This document shows, one piece after another, positions 1-8,896 of a DNA stretch of 64,000 nucleotides. Origin of the DNA: JAKCDU01 sp035551615. GTDB lineage: Bacteria > Actinomycetota > Acidimicrobiia > Acidimicrobiales > Palsa-688. The notes below the pieces were generated by a model, which was not told the DNA's origin, made no database searches, and saw only the letters and a program-made list of their open reading frames with translations. The stretch spans positions 1 to 64,000 of the forward strand of contig DASZNC010000047.1 of NCBI GenBank assembly GCA_035551615.1, written 5' to 3'. The position numbers were made by a program, and so were the translations under genes. Each line of letters opens with the position of its first letter. Within the stretch, counting starts at the first letter, position 1.

Positions 1-774
1 TGGGCCCTGGAAGGTGGCGATGGGCCGGCCGAACTGCTCCCGGGCGGCGATGTAATCGGACGTGATCCGCAGTCCGCCCTCGATCAGGCCGGCCGCCGCC
101 GCACACCACGCCGCCGTGGCCATGTCCGTCGTGATGCCCAGTGCCGGACCGCCGAAGACGTCGTCATCGGCTACCTCCACCTGGTCGAGATCAACCGACC
201 CGCACGGCTCGTCATCGGTCCCGACGGCCGACCGCAGGCCCACGCCGGGCGCGGTCCGGTCGACGACGGCCAGCACCGGCCCCCCATCCGACATGGCCCC
301 GACGAGCAGGACGTCCGCCGATTCGGCGTAGGGAACCCCTACTTTCTGTCCGGACAGGCGCCATGCCGTTCCGTCCCGACGGGCCTGCGTGGTCGGTTGC
401 CGGGGGTCGAACCCGACCGCCTCTTCCAGGGCGAACGTCGCCACCGCCTCGCCGTCAGCCACCCGCTGGGCCAGTCCGGCGGCCGCCGGCGCGCCCAGTC
501 GCTCGAGCACCAGCACCGCGCCCACCGTCGCCCCGAACGGCTGCAGAGCGGCCCGCCGCCCCAGCTCCTCGGCCACGATGCCCAACCCGATCAGGCCCAG
601 ATCGGCACCGGCCGGGGCGGCCAGGGGGGCGCCCACCAGACCCGACACCACCATCGCCTTCCACAGGGACCGGTCGAACGGTTCGGGCGGCGATCCCATC
701 GGTCCGTGGTCGTCGAGCACCTGGACGGCCAGGGCGCGCAGAGCCTCCTGCTCGTCGGTGAATCCGAAATTCAT
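1..774 (-). CDS. Acyl-CoA dehydrogenase family protein (3' end outside window)
   Basis: Flavoprotein of the acyl-CoA dehydrogenase family, which oxidises acyl-CoA thioesters at the alpha-beta bond using FAD. The 258 visible residues hold the N-terminal helical domain, starting MNFGFTDEQEALRALA, the middle beta domain, and the start of the C-terminal helical domain with the typical AAREQFGRPIATFQ signature at about residues 243-254. The catalytic Glu and the rest of the C-terminal domain lie beyond the window edge. The start ATG at 774 has a purine-rich GGGGGAGG Shine-Dalgarno stretch upstream. It diverges from the flavoprotein at 971. The substrate cannot be told; the motif-poor N-domain resembles the small-subunit FadE proteins of steroid or branched-chain degradation (inference). 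Confidence 0.85.
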   Translation of the reverse strand, partial: MNFGFTDEQEALRALAVQVLDDHGPMGSPPEPFDRSLWKAMVVSGLVGAPLAAPAGADLGLIGLGIVAEELGRRAALQPFGATVGAVLVLERLGAPAAAGLAQRVADGEAVATFALEEAVGFDPRQPTTQARRDGTAWRLSGQKVGVPYAESADVLLVGAMSDGGPVLAVVDRTAPGVGLRSAVGTDDEPCGSVDLDQVEVADDDVFGGPALGITTDMATAAWCAAAAGLIEGGLRITSDYIAAREQFGRPIATFQGP

Positions 775-970
775 GCCATGCCTCCCCCCTGGAGACCCGT
801 CGACCGGCCGTCACCGCCACGGTATGGAAGGGCGGCGGACGGATCAAGCAGGCCGCCCGCCGGTCCCCGCCATGTCCCGCTGGGTGGACCCGGGCACCGG
901 ACCAAACGCCCATTTCGACCGGCCGCCCGGAGGGGTGCGACCGGCCTCGCGTCGCCCATAATGACTCGCT

Positions 971-2311
971 ATGCCGTTCTTGTCGTCACGGTGGGACCCG
1001 CCGCTCCGGAGCCCGCGCGACCGTCGCGACCGTTTCGTCAACTACTCGGGCGCCGTCGTCCGGGCGCCGGCCGGATGGGATGCGCCGGCCGACGAGGCGG
1101 ACACGGCCAAGGCGGTGATCGCCGCCGCCGCCGCCGGCCGGCGCATCCGGGTGGTCGGGGCCGGGCACTCGTGGAGCCCGATCGCCGCTCCTGACGACCG
1201 GGCCATGACCCTCGATCAGGTCAAAGGAATCGTCGCCCGGGGTCCCGGATGGGTGCGGGTCCGGGCCGGTACCAGGGTGCGCGAGCTCAACCAGGCGCTG
1301 GCCGCCGCCGGCGAAGCTCTCCCCATCCAGAGCTCGATCACCCACCAGTCGGTCGCCGGCGCGGTGGCCACCGCCACGCACGGATCGAGCCTGGTGCACG
1401 GGAATCTGTCCAGTCTGGTGCTCGGCGCCCGGCTGGTGGTCGGCGACGGCACCACCGTCGAGGTGGCCGGCGACGATCCCCGGCTCGATGCCGTCCGGGT
1501 CCATCTCGGGGCCCTCGGGATCATCACCGAACTGACCCTCCGGACCGAACCGGCGTTCCGGCTGGCCGAGTCCATCGAGGCCATCCCGTTGCACCGGGTC
1601 GCCGCGCAGGTCGAGGACATCAGCGCCAGCGCCGAGTACGTGAAGATCTGGTGGATGCCGCACACCGCCGATGTGCTGGTGTTCCGCTACGAGCGCACCG
1701 AGGAAGAGACGACCGGGTGGCCGTCTCCCCAACTCCACCGGCTGGTCGAGATGTGGGTTCCAAAAGTGGTGCTACCTCCGGTTCTGGCCTGGCACCGGCG
1801 CCGGCCCGACGCCGTACCGGCGTTCAACCGGATCGCTCTCCGGCAGCTGAGCAAGAAACGGAGGGTGGGCCCGAGCGACCTGATGTTGACCGGGCCGGAC
1901 CCGTTCCGCCACTACGAGACCGAGGCGGCGGTGCCGTTGGCCGCCGGCGGCGAGGCCTTCGACCGGACCGTCCGCCTGATCGAACGCCTGGGGGTGCGGG
2001 CCAACTTCATCCTCGAGTTGCGCTTCGGCCGCCACGACCGGGCCTGGCTCAGCCCGGCCCACGACCGCGACGTGGTCAACCTGGGCGCCTGCACCGCCGT
2101 CACCAGGCACCGGGAGCCCTATTTCCGGGCCTTCTGGGAGGAGATGGGGCCACTCGGCGGGCGCCCCCACTGGGCCAAGGAGATGGACCACGATGCCGTC
2201 GAGCTGCGCTCGCTCTATCCGCAGATGGACCGCTTCGTCGCCTTGCGCAACGAGCTCGATCCTGGGCGGGTCTTCTCCAACCGGTTCCTGGACCGGGTGC
2301 TGGGCGAGTAG
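971..2311 (+). CDS. FAD-dependent sugar-1,4-lactone oxidase family protein (ALO/gulonolactone oxidase-like)
   Basis: A 446-residue VAO/PCMH-fold flavoprotein. The FAD domain shows VVGAGHSWSP at residues 61-70, where the His of the GHS motif is the usual covalent flavin site of this family, and the AVATATHGSS segment at 131-140. The C-terminal D-arabinono-1,4-lactone oxidase domain ends with HWAKEMD near 400 and DPGRVFSNRFL near 431. Family members oxidise L-gulono-, D-arabinono- or similar lactones or polyols; the true substrate here is unknown. A CATAAT hexamer lies 8 nt before the ATG with no clear Shine-Dalgarno sequence, so the message may be leaderless. It is a single gene, convergent with the ArsC-like gene. 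Confidence 0.85.
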   Translation: MPFLSSRWDPPLRSPRDRRDRFVNYSGAVVRAPAGWDAPADEADTAKAVIAAAAAGRRIRVVGAGHSWSPIAAPDDRAMTLDQVKGIVARGPGWVRVRAGTRVRELNQALAAAGEALPIQSSITHQSVAGAVATATHGSSLVHGNLSSLVLGARLVVGDGTTVEVAGDDPRLDAVRVHLGALGIITELTLRTEPAFRLAESIEAIPLHRVAAQVEDISASAEYVKIWWMPHTADVLVFRYERTEEETTGWPSPQLHRLVEMWVPKVVLPPVLAWHRRRPDAVPAFNRIALRQLSKKRRVGPSDLMLTGPDPFRHYETEAAVPLAAGGEAFDRTVRLIERLGVRANFILELRFGRHDRAWLSPAHDRDVVNLGACTAVTRHREPYFRAFWEEMGPLGGRPHWAKEMDHDAVELRSLYPQMDRFVALRNELDPGRVFSNRFLDRVLGE

Positions 2312-2356
2312 GTCCAGCCGGGTGCTGGACCGGTAGGCCGGCGCCGGAAGGGCGGG

Positions 2357-2701
2357 TCAGAGGAGGGCTTCGACCGCTTCGGGCGGCCGGCCGATGACGG
2401 CCCGACCGTCGTCGGCGATAAATATCGGTCGCTCGATCAGGATCGGGTTGGCCACCAGGATCGCCACCCATTCGTCCCGGTCATGAGGTCGTTCCCGCAG
2501 TCCCAGGTCCCGGGCCCGGTCCTCACTCATGCGGGTGATCTCCCATGGCTCCTTGCCGAGCGCCTTCAGCACCTTGTCCAGGGCGGCGGCGTCGGGCGGG
2601 TCATCGACGTAACGGCGCTCGGTGTACTGCACGCCGTGCTCGTCGAGAATCTCCTTGGCCCCACGGCTCTTCGAACACTTCGGGTTGTGCCAGAGCTCCA
2701 T
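2357..2701 (-). CDS. ArsC/Spx-family arsenate reductase-like protein
   Basis: A 114-residue thioredoxin-fold protein of the ArsC family. The N-terminal active-site segment NPKCSKSRGA places the redox Cys at residue 9, followed by the conserved NPILIERPI block at about 85-93 with Arg91, and a later Arg105. These match the anion-binding arginines of glutaredoxin-linked arsenate reductases. No arsR or arsB neighbour is present, so a role in arsenic resistance is only family-level; YffB-like members have other or unknown roles. A TACCCT hexamer at 2709-2714 sits exactly 7 nt before the ATG, which suggests a leaderless transcript. It diverges from the LysE exporter 66 bp away. Confidence 0.88.
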   Translation of the reverse strand: MELWHNPKCSKSRGAKEILDEHGVQYTERRYVDDPPDAAALDKVLKALGKEPWEITRMSEDRARDLGLRERPHDRDEWVAILVANPILIERPIFIADDGRAVIGRPPEAVEALL

Positions 2702-2767
2702 GGCGGCGAGGGTAACCCAACCCCTCTATTCTCCGGCACGGCGGTGGCCGGTCGAGCAGAATGGGAT

Positions 2768-3382
2768 GTGGCCCAAGCGGTACTCACCTTCGCACTGGCC
2801 GGGGCGCTCATCGTGCTCATCCCCGGACCGGACACCCTCGTCGTCCTGCGCAGCGTCGTCATGCACGGACGGCGCGAAGCGGCCCTCACCAGCCTGGGGG
2901 TGCTGACCGGACTGGTGGTATGGATCCTGGCCGCCGCCCTCGGGCTCACCGCTGTGCTGCGGGCCAGCGAGGACGGCTATCTCATTCTCCGTCTGGCCGG
3001 CGCCGCCTACCTGCTGTACATCGGCGTCCAGGCCCTGCGCAGCCGGGTTCTGCAGAAGGCGGCGGCTACCGCGCCGACCCGGTCCATCGTGGGACGGGGC
3101 TACCGGGCCGGCCTGATGACCGACCTGCTCAACCCCAAGGTCGGTGTCTTCTTCGTCACGTTCTTCCCGGCGTTCATCCCCCACCACTCCAACGTGGCCG
3201 TCATGACCGCCTCGCTCGGCTCGGTGTTCGTGGCCGAGACCGCGCTCTACTTCGCCGCCATGCTGCTGTTCATCCGGAGGGTCTCACAGTGGATGGACTC
3301 CGAGCGGGTGCGGCGCCGGCTCAACCGGGCCACCGGTCTAGTCCTCATCGGCTTCGGCGTTCGGCTGGCCGTCGAGGGCTGA
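2768..3382 (+). CDS. LysE/RhtB family amino-acid exporter
   Basis: A 204-residue inner-membrane protein with about six hydrophobic segments. Family hallmarks are the N-terminal LIPGPDTLVVLRS, a GVLTGLVVWILAAALG helix, the LRLAGAAYLLYIGVQALR block, and LLNPKVGVFFVTFFPAF in the second half. LysE/RhtB proteins export amino acids such as lysine, homoserine or threonine; the substrate here is unknown. The GTG at 2768 is preferred over the upstream in-frame ATG at 2483 because the upstream stretch is antisense to arsC and the GTG gives the usual family length of about 205. It stands alone, convergent with the SDR gene. Confidence 0.88.
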   Translation: MAQAVLTFALAGALIVLIPGPDTLVVLRSVVMHGRREAALTSLGVLTGLVVWILAAALGLTAVLRASEDGYLILRLAGAAYLLYIGVQALRSRVLQKAAATAPTRSIVGRGYRAGLMTDLLNPKVGVFFVTFFPAFIPHHSNVAVMTASLGSVFVAETALYFAAMLLFIRRVSQWMDSERVRRRLNRATGLVLIGFGVRLAVEG

Positions 3383-3393
3383 CCGTTTCCAGC

Positions 3394-4233
3394 TCAGTTC
3401 GGGAACACGCTCCAGCCCCGACCGGAGCGCGACCGGTACCACCCGCTGGCCGCCAGGGTGCCACCGTCGACGGCCAGCGACTGACCGGTGACGAACCGGG
3501 CGTCGTCGGATGCCAGGAACATGACGACATCGGCATAATCCGAGGGGTGACCCAACCGGCCCAGAGGTATCCAGCGCGGTAGGTCTGACGCGTCCCGACC
3601 GCGCAGCATCATGTCGGCGGGCGTCTGCAGCGTGTCGGCCATATCGGGGGCGATGGCATTGACCCTCACGCCGAAATTCCCGAGCTCGACCGCCAGGCTG
3701 CGGGTGAAGCTGAGCACGGCCGCCTTGTAGGCGGAGTAGACGACGTGACCGGGGATACCGCGGTGGACCTCAACGGTCGTCACGTTGACGATGCTTCCGC
3801 CGCCCTGGCTGACCATGATGGGCGCGATCCGGTGGGTGCAGCGCAGCACGTGCGTCAGGTTGATGTCGGCCATCGCCTGCCAGTCGTCCTCGGTCGAATC
3901 GAGGAAGCGGGAATGGGGGCGGAAGTCGCCCACGTTGTTGACCAGGATGTCGATGCGGCCGTCCCGGCGGGCCTGCGCCGCGGCGACCAGCGCACCCACT
4001 ATTTCGGGATCGCGGATGTCGCCGGGCACCGGGGTCACATCACCACCGTCGGCCACGCAGCCGGCCGTCACCGAGTCGAGACGTTCGGCGTCGATGTCGT
4101 TGGCGACCACTACGGCGCCGGCGGCGGCGAAGCGCCGGGTGATCCATTCACCGATACCTCCCGCTCCGCCCGTGATCACCGCGACCCGGTCGGACAGACG
4201 CGGCCCGGGATCGGCAGGTTGGCTGGTCGTCAC
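3394..4233 (-). CDS. SDR family NAD(P)-dependent oxidoreductase
   Basis: A 279-residue classical short-chain dehydrogenase/reductase. The Rossmann glycine motif TGGAGGIG is at residues 21-28, the NNVG motif at 99-102, and the catalytic YSAYK at 166-170. The active-site serine position reads NVTTVE, so Thr replaces the usual Ser. C-terminal VTGQSLAVDGGT is typical of the family. The start is a GTG at 4233 with a GGGGAGGA Shine-Dalgarno sequence. The substrate is unknown; such genes usually act on secondary alcohols or ketones in lipid or steroid metabolism. It stands alone downstream of a long non-coding stretch. Confidence 0.88.
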   Translation of the reverse strand: MTTSQPADPGPRLSDRVAVITGGAGGIGEWITRRFAAAGAVVVANDIDAERLDSVTAGCVADGGDVTPVPGDIRDPEIVGALVAAAQARRDGRIDILVNNVGDFRPHSRFLDSTEDDWQAMADINLTHVLRCTHRIAPIMVSQGGGSIVNVTTVEVHRGIPGHVVYSAYKAAVLSFTRSLAVELGNFGVRVNAIAPDMADTLQTPADMMLRGRDASDLPRWIPLGRLGHPSDYADVVMFLASDDARFVTGQSLAVDGGTLAASGWYRSRSGRGWSVFPN

Positions 4234-4775
4234 TTGTCCTCCCCTCTCGGCGTTGTGCCGCCCCGGATGTTAAGCCGTCGGCTCGGGACCGCCGGCCCGG
4301 GCTCGTCCCGGCTCGTCAGGGCGCCGACTCGGTGTCGAAAGCGTGCCGGCCGGTCGCGCCAGGCCGGCGCCGGGCTCGTCCCGGCGGTCCGGCGCACCTC
4401 CGGGCGGTCCGGCTCGCAATCGATCGGTCCACAGTTGCCGGGCTCGCAGGTAGGTGGACCGTCAGATAGCCCGTTTGCGCGATCTGGCGGTCCAGACGAA
4501 TCGTTGCCTATTTCGAATGGCTCGCGAAATCGCGCTTTTCGACGCTCCGGCGGTCCAGTCGGCCGGAGCCTGTACAACTGCGGACCGGATTCTCGCGCTT
4601 CCCGGCCGGGTCGCCGTCCCTCGGAGCCGCCGATCCGATGAGAACCGGCCCCTCGTGCGTCTACCCGAAGGACGCAGCGCTTTACGGCGCGTCCCGAGAC
4701 ACGGAGGTGGTCAATGGCCGCAATCGCCCGAGGTCGTGTCGGCCGAGGAGTGGCAGAAGGCGGGGATCGGCCGGA
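4234..4775. other. Non-coding stretch between SDR and mycothiol enzyme
   Basis: This 540-bp stretch has open frames but none with a recognisable protein, and all run through low-complexity GC-rich sequence. Words such as GGCTCGTCCCGG (twice) and GGCGGTCC (several copies between about 4380 and 4560) recur irregularly. I see no tRNA, no strong hairpin terminator and no clear regulatory array. Confidence 0.5.
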
Positions 4776-5552
4776 TCAGTACCCGGGGAAGATCCGCCTG
4801 AGGTCGTCCAGGGAGAGGTCGCCGGTGACCCGGACCGAGACCGGGGTGTGGTCCGGCCGCAGGCGTCCACTGGTCAGGCGGAGCAGTGACTCGGCGGGCA
4901 GGTTGACCGTTGTTCCGCTGTCGGTGTCGGCCGGTGCCTGGGCGAAGGTGGCGCCGTCCTCATTGAGCTCCAGGAGGTAATGGCCGTCCGGCTTGGTCGT
5001 GTGGAACGACACCCGGGCATCGCGACCTATCGGCTTGGCGAAATAGCCGGCGAAAGCGGGCAACGACTGAATGACGACGGCGACGAGGTAATCGGCGACC
5101 TCAGGCGTGGCGGCGAAGGCGACATCGATGTCCCAGCGGTGGAGGCCGACCTCGCTCAGGCGCATACCCGCGAAGAAGGCGATGTCGACCGGTGCCGGAA
5201 GGAAGCCGAGCTTCAACTTCTTGGTGGACAGCTCTTCGTCCGACAGCGACTCGTAACCTTGCACGAGGGCCTCGCCGGCCGACCGGAACCCGGTCGCCTG
5301 CTCCTCGGGGGACATGGCGTTCCAGCGGTCCCAGATGGCTTGGGAGGCGTCCATGTCGGCCTCGCCGGAGGTCAACGTGGCCAGTCCGATCTCGGCCGCA
5401 CTACCGAGGTGGCTGAGCACCTGGGCGATCGTCCATTCCGTGCAGGCCGACGGCTTGGTCAGGTCGGTTGGACTCATGCCGCCGACCAGGGCGTCGAGCT
5501 CATCGTGCGACCTGCGGAGGGCTGCGACTGCCTGCTTCGTTTCGTTCGCCAT
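4776..5552 (-). CDS. Maleylpyruvate isomerase family mycothiol-dependent enzyme
   Basis: A 258-residue DinB-fold protein. The N-terminal domain carries the metal-ligand pattern of mycothiol-dependent isomerases: His48 in WTIAQVLSHLG (40-50) and Glu/His/Asp in the SEVGLHRWDID block at about 137-147. The C-terminal half is the small SCP2-like MDMPI C domain with VNLPAESLLRLTSGR. Members use mycothiol, the actinobacterial thiol, for isomerase or S-transferase reactions. The ATG at 5552 is chosen over an upstream in-frame start because the protein alignment begins there and TACGAT at 5560-5565 lies exactly 7 nt before it, consistent with a leaderless message. It diverges from nitronate monooxygenase. 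Confidence 0.85.
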   Translation of the reverse strand: MANETKQAVAALRRSHDELDALVGGMSPTDLTKPSACTEWTIAQVLSHLGSAAEIGLATLTSGEADMDASQAIWDRWNAMSPEEQATGFRSAGEALVQGYESLSDEELSTKKLKLGFLPAPVDIAFFAGMRLSEVGLHRWDIDVAFAATPEVADYLVAVVIQSLPAFAGYFAKPIGRDARVSFHTTKPDGHYLLELNEDGATFAQAPADTDSGTTVNLPAESLLRLTSGRLRPDHTPVSVRVTGDLSLDDLRRIFPGY

Positions 5553-5559
5553 GGGCTGG

Positions 5560-5600
5560 ATCGTACTTCCGTCTCTGACGGAACCATGCCGCCGTATCCT
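5560..5600. promoter_or_regulatory. Divergent leaderless promoters with a 17-bp inverted repeat
   Basis: TACGAT (minus strand, 5560-5565) lies 7 nt before the ATG at 5552. TATCCT (plus, 5595-5600) lies 7 nt before the ATG at 5608. Between them TTCCGTC-TCT-GACGGAA (5567-5583) is a perfect inverted repeat with 7-bp arms. It could be an operator controlling both genes. Confidence 0.55.
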
Positions 5601-5607
5601 GAGCCGT

Positions 5608-6636
5608 ATGGACGGTGCGCTGGGCGCTCTCGGCGTGGCCAACCCGGTCCTGGCCGCGCCCATGGCCGGCGGGCCCACCACACCCGAACTGGTGACCAGC
5701 GCAGCGGCCGCCGGCAGCCTCGGTTTCCTGGCCGGCGGGTACAAGACGCCCGGCCTCCTGGCCGAGCAGATCGCCGCCGTCCGGGCCGTCACCGGAACCT
5801 TCGGCGTGAACCTGTTCGCGCCGAATCCGCTACCGGTCGACCGGGACGCATACCGGGACTACGTCGCGCACATTCGGCCGGAGGCGGCCCGCTACGGACT
5901 AGATGTCTCTGACAACGACCCCTGGGAAGATGATGACAGTTGGTCCGACAAGATCGATCTGCTGTTGTCCGACCCGGTGCCGGTGGTCAGCTTCACGTTT
6001 GGGATACCTGACCTGGCCGTGATCGGCGCATTGCGGCGGGTGGGCACCGTTACCGTGCAGACGGTCACCACTCCGGAGGAAGCACTGGAGGCGGTCGCCG
6101 CCGGCGCCGACATGCTGGCCGTGCAGAGCTTCGAGGCGGGCGGCCACTCCGGCACTCTCCATCCCGACCGACCGCTCGGGAACCTGGGCCTGGCCGATCT
6201 GGTGAAGCAGGTCGCAGCAGTTGTCGACCGACCGCTCATCGGAGCCGGCGGGCTCGTGGACCCCGAATCGGTGAGTGATGTTCTGGCCGCCGGCGCCACC
6301 GCGGTCGCCGTCGGCACTGCCCTTCTGCGGGCGCCAGAGGCCGGGACCTCGGGTACCTACCGGGCCGCGCTCGCCGGCGCCAACCGCCCGACCGTCGTGA
6401 TCCGGGCCTTCACCGGACGACCGGCCCGCGGCATCCCAAACGCGTTCACCGACTCCCACAACGATCTGGCCCCGCTCGGTTACCCCGCCCTGCACCACCT
6501 GACCTCACCCATCCGGCGGGCCGCCGCAGCCGCCGGTGACGCCGACCGGATCAACCTGTGGGCCGGGACCGGCTACCGCTCAGCGGGCCAGGAGCCGGTC
6601 GGCCGCATCCTCGACCGACTGGCCCAGCACATCTGA
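5608..6636 (+). CDS. Nitronate monooxygenase family protein
   Basis: A 342-residue FMN-dependent TIM barrel of the nitronate monooxygenase (2-nitropropane dioxygenase) family. AAPMAGGPT at residues 16-24 is the N-terminal FMN segment, the catalytic His180 lies in SFEAGGHSGT, and AGGLVD plus VAVGTALLRAPE form the phosphate-binding end of the barrel. The family oxidises alkyl nitronates or propionate-3-nitronate; some members are enoyl reductase-like. The ATG at 5608 is supported by TATCCT 7 nt upstream and by the N-terminal alignment; longer in-frame extensions overlap the divergent gene. The C-terminal HHLTSPIRRAAA block is typical of actinobacterial members. Confidence 0.87.
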   Translation: MDGALGALGVANPVLAAPMAGGPTTPELVTSAAAAGSLGFLAGGYKTPGLLAEQIAAVRAVTGTFGVNLFAPNPLPVDRDAYRDYVAHIRPEAARYGLDVSDNDPWEDDDSWSDKIDLLLSDPVPVVSFTFGIPDLAVIGALRRVGTVTVQTVTTPEEALEAVAAGADMLAVQSFEAGGHSGTLHPDRPLGNLGLADLVKQVAAVVDRPLIGAGGLVDPESVSDVLAAGATAVAVGTALLRAPEAGTSGTYRAALAGANRPTVVIRAFTGRPARGIPNAFTDSHNDLAPLGYPALHHLTSPIRRAAAAAGDADRINLWAGTGYRSAGQEPVGRILDRLAQHI

Positions 6637-6691
6637 CCCCACCTTCCGGGACCGAATCGGCCGCCAGGCCGACCGAGCCGGCCCGACCAGA

Positions 6692-7291
6692 TCAGGCCCG
6701 AGCCCGCAACCCGGTGCAGACGACATCGAGCATGCGCCGCTGCGAACTGGCTTCTGCTTCGGTGCCGCTGAACGAGCAGACGCCTACCACCAGGCCAACC
6801 AGATCCGCCATCGTCACATCAGCCCGCACGCCGCCCGACTCCTGGGCCCGCTTCAACAGACTCTCGATGGCCGCGTCCAGTCGGGCCTTGGGTATGGCCG
6901 GCGACGCCTTCACATCGATGCCCAGTCCGGAGAGGGCGTCGACCAGGTTCCGCTTCGACGCCCCCTGATCGGCCAGGTATCCGAGGAAGTCGAACAGGGC
7001 GGTCGTCGGGTCATCGGCTCCGCTGACCTCCTCCGCCCGCTCCGCCAGAGACTGCATGTGCTCGATGATCACCGCTTCGAACAGCGCCTCCTTGGTCGGA
7101 AAGTGGCGGTACAGCGTGCCCGGCCCGACACCTGCCCGACGGGCGATCTCGTCGACGGGGACACCCAGACCCTCCTCGGCGAAGGCCTCCTCGGCCGCCG
7201 CCAGCAGCCGGAGGCGATTGCGGCGGGCGTCGGCCCGTAACGGCGCCGGGCCGGCCGTGTCCTGGGCGATGGAGGGAGAGCCGATGAGCAT
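6692..7291 (-). CDS. TetR family repressor of the divergent DHA2 exporter
   Basis: A 199-residue TetR-type regulator. The helix-turn-helix lies at about residues 44-64 (VPVDEIARRAGVGPGTLYRHF), followed by TKEALFEAVI. The C-terminal ligand domain is of the common actinobacterial SbtR-like kind (LARAQESGG-type region). It diverges from the MFS exporter at 7401. A perfect 18-bp palindrome sits in the exporter promoter between the two genes, so it most likely represses the exporter and perhaps itself. The ATG at 7291 is chosen because upstream residues of the open frame are not TetR-like and run through the operator. Confidence 0.88.
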   Translation of the reverse strand: MLIGSPSIAQDTAGPAPLRADARRNRLRLLAAAEEAFAEEGLGVPVDEIARRAGVGPGTLYRHFPTKEALFEAVIIEHMQSLAERAEEVSGADDPTTALFDFLGYLADQGASKRNLVDALSGLGIDVKASPAIPKARLDAAIESLLKRAQESGGVRADVTMADLVGLVVGVCSFSGTEAEASSQRRMLDVVCTGLRARA

Positions 7292-7305
7292 TCGAGAGTA
7301 GTCGG

Positions 7306-7335
7306 TTGACAAACGGAACGATCGTTCCGTATATT
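7306..7335 (+). promoter_or_regulatory. Promoter with TetR operator in the spacer
   Basis: TTGACA (7306-7311) and TATATT (7330-7335) are separated by 18 bp. The spacer is filled by the perfect palindrome ACGGAACGATCGTTCCGT (7313-7330). A weaker related site, GGAACGACCACTCC, follows at about 7348-7361. Repressor binding would block polymerase directly. The exporter ATG is at 7401. Confidence 0.75.
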
Positions 7336-7400
7336 GGGCACAGTACCGGAACGACCACTCCGATTCTAGGCCCGGTTCCCCCCAGAGTGAGGAAGAAACA

Positions 7401-8888
7401 ATGACGCACACCCTTGATCCCACGCGCCCGCCTCTCTGGCCGGGCGACGAACGCCCGCCCCGCCGGGGCCTGGTCCTGGCCGTCATCGCCGTGGCCCAGC
7501 TCATGATCGTGCTCGACGCCACCGTCGTCACTATCGCTCTCCCGTCGGCCCAACGGGCCCTGCACATCTCGATCGCCAACCGGCAGTGGGTGATGACCGC
7601 CTACACCCTGGCCTTCGGCGGACTGCTGCTGCTCGGCGGCCGCATCGCCGACTTCCTCGGCCGCAAGCGCATGTTCGTGCTCAGCCTCATCGGATTCGCA
7701 GCCGCCTCCGCCCTCGGTGGATTGGCTCAGGACCAGGCCATGCTGTTCGTGGCCCGGGCCATCCAGGGATCGATGGCCGCCGTCATGGCCCCGGCCGCCC
7801 TGTCTCTGATCACCGTGACCTTCACCGAACCCGAGGAACGAGCCCGGGCGTTCGGCGTGTACGGCGCCATCTCCGGCGGCGGAGCCGCCATCGGCCTCAT
7901 CCTGGGCGGTCTGCTGACGCAGTACGTGTCGTAGCGCTGGACCCTGCTCATCAACGTGCCCATCGCCGTCCTCACCGCCTTCGCCGCTCTCCGTCTGGTC
8001 ACCGAAAGCCGTTCGGAGCACCGCACGAGCTACGACATTCGGGGTGCCATCACGTCCACCGCCGGGTTGGTGTCCCTCGTCTACGGGTTCACCCGGGCCG
8101 AGTCCGACGGCTGGACCGCCGCCGCCACGCTGACGCTGGTCGGCGTCGGGCTGGCCCTCCTGGCCGCCTTCGTGTGGATCGAACGACGTACGGAGTCGCC
8201 CCTATTGCCCTTGCGGGTCGTGTTGGACCGCAACCGGGGCGGGTCGTTCCTGGCTTCCCTGCTGGCCGGCATCGCCATGTTCGCCACGTTCCTGTTCCTG
8301 ACGTTCTACTACCAGCAGACGCTCCACTACTCGGCCCTGCGCACCGGGTTCGCCTTCCTGCCGTTCTCGATCGGGATCATCGCCGGCGCCACACTGGCCA
8401 GCCGCTTCCTGCCCCGCACCGGCCCCCGCCCGCTGATGGTCGTCGGGCTGGCGCTCGGCGTCGTCGGGCTGGTCCTCTTCCACGGCGTCGGTGTGCACAC
8501 GGTGTTCCTCACCGGCATCATGCCGGCCGAGCTGATCGTGAGCTTCGGCATGGGCATGGCCTTCGTCCCCATGAACAGCACCGCCCTGATCGGTGTCGAC
8601 CCGAGTGATGCCGGTGTCGCCAGTGCCCTGATGAACACCACGCAGCAGACCGGTGGGTCTCTCGGCGTGTCCCTGCTCAACACGCTGGCCGCCTCGGCCA
8701 CCTCCAGCTACCTGGCCGATCACGCCGGCCGGGCCGCCGCCCAGGCCGCCGCCGTCGTGCACGGCTACACCACGGCGTTCGCAGTGAGCGCCGGGTTGCT
8801 CGGGCTGGGCGCCGTCATCTCCCTGGTGATGCTGCGGGCCGGCCGCGCCGACCTGCCAGCCGAGCTCGAGGTGATGGCCGCCGCGTAG
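7401..8888 (+). pseudogene. DHA2 family MFS exporter interrupted by one in-frame TAG
   Basis: A 14-helix drug:H+ antiporter-2 gene (EmrB/QacA type) reading through 495 codons except for one amber codon, TAG at 7932-7934 (codon 178). The first half has motif A GGRIADFLGRKR at 79-90 and the ATVVTIALP motif C-like segment. The second half resumes in the same frame as RWTLLINVPIAVL. In relatives this place reads S-W-R-W, so TGG has become TAG by one base. Everything else is intact and without frameshifts. It may be a recent pseudogene, an assembly error, or a gene with amber read-through. The start ATG has a GAGGAAG ribosome site. Confidence 0.8.
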
Positions 8889-8896
8889 CCGGAGGA

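Noticed and set aside
7932..7934. TAG as a pyrrolysine codon
   Set aside because: The position is Trp in relatives, and no pyrrolysine genes are present in the window; a point mutation or sequence error is simpler.
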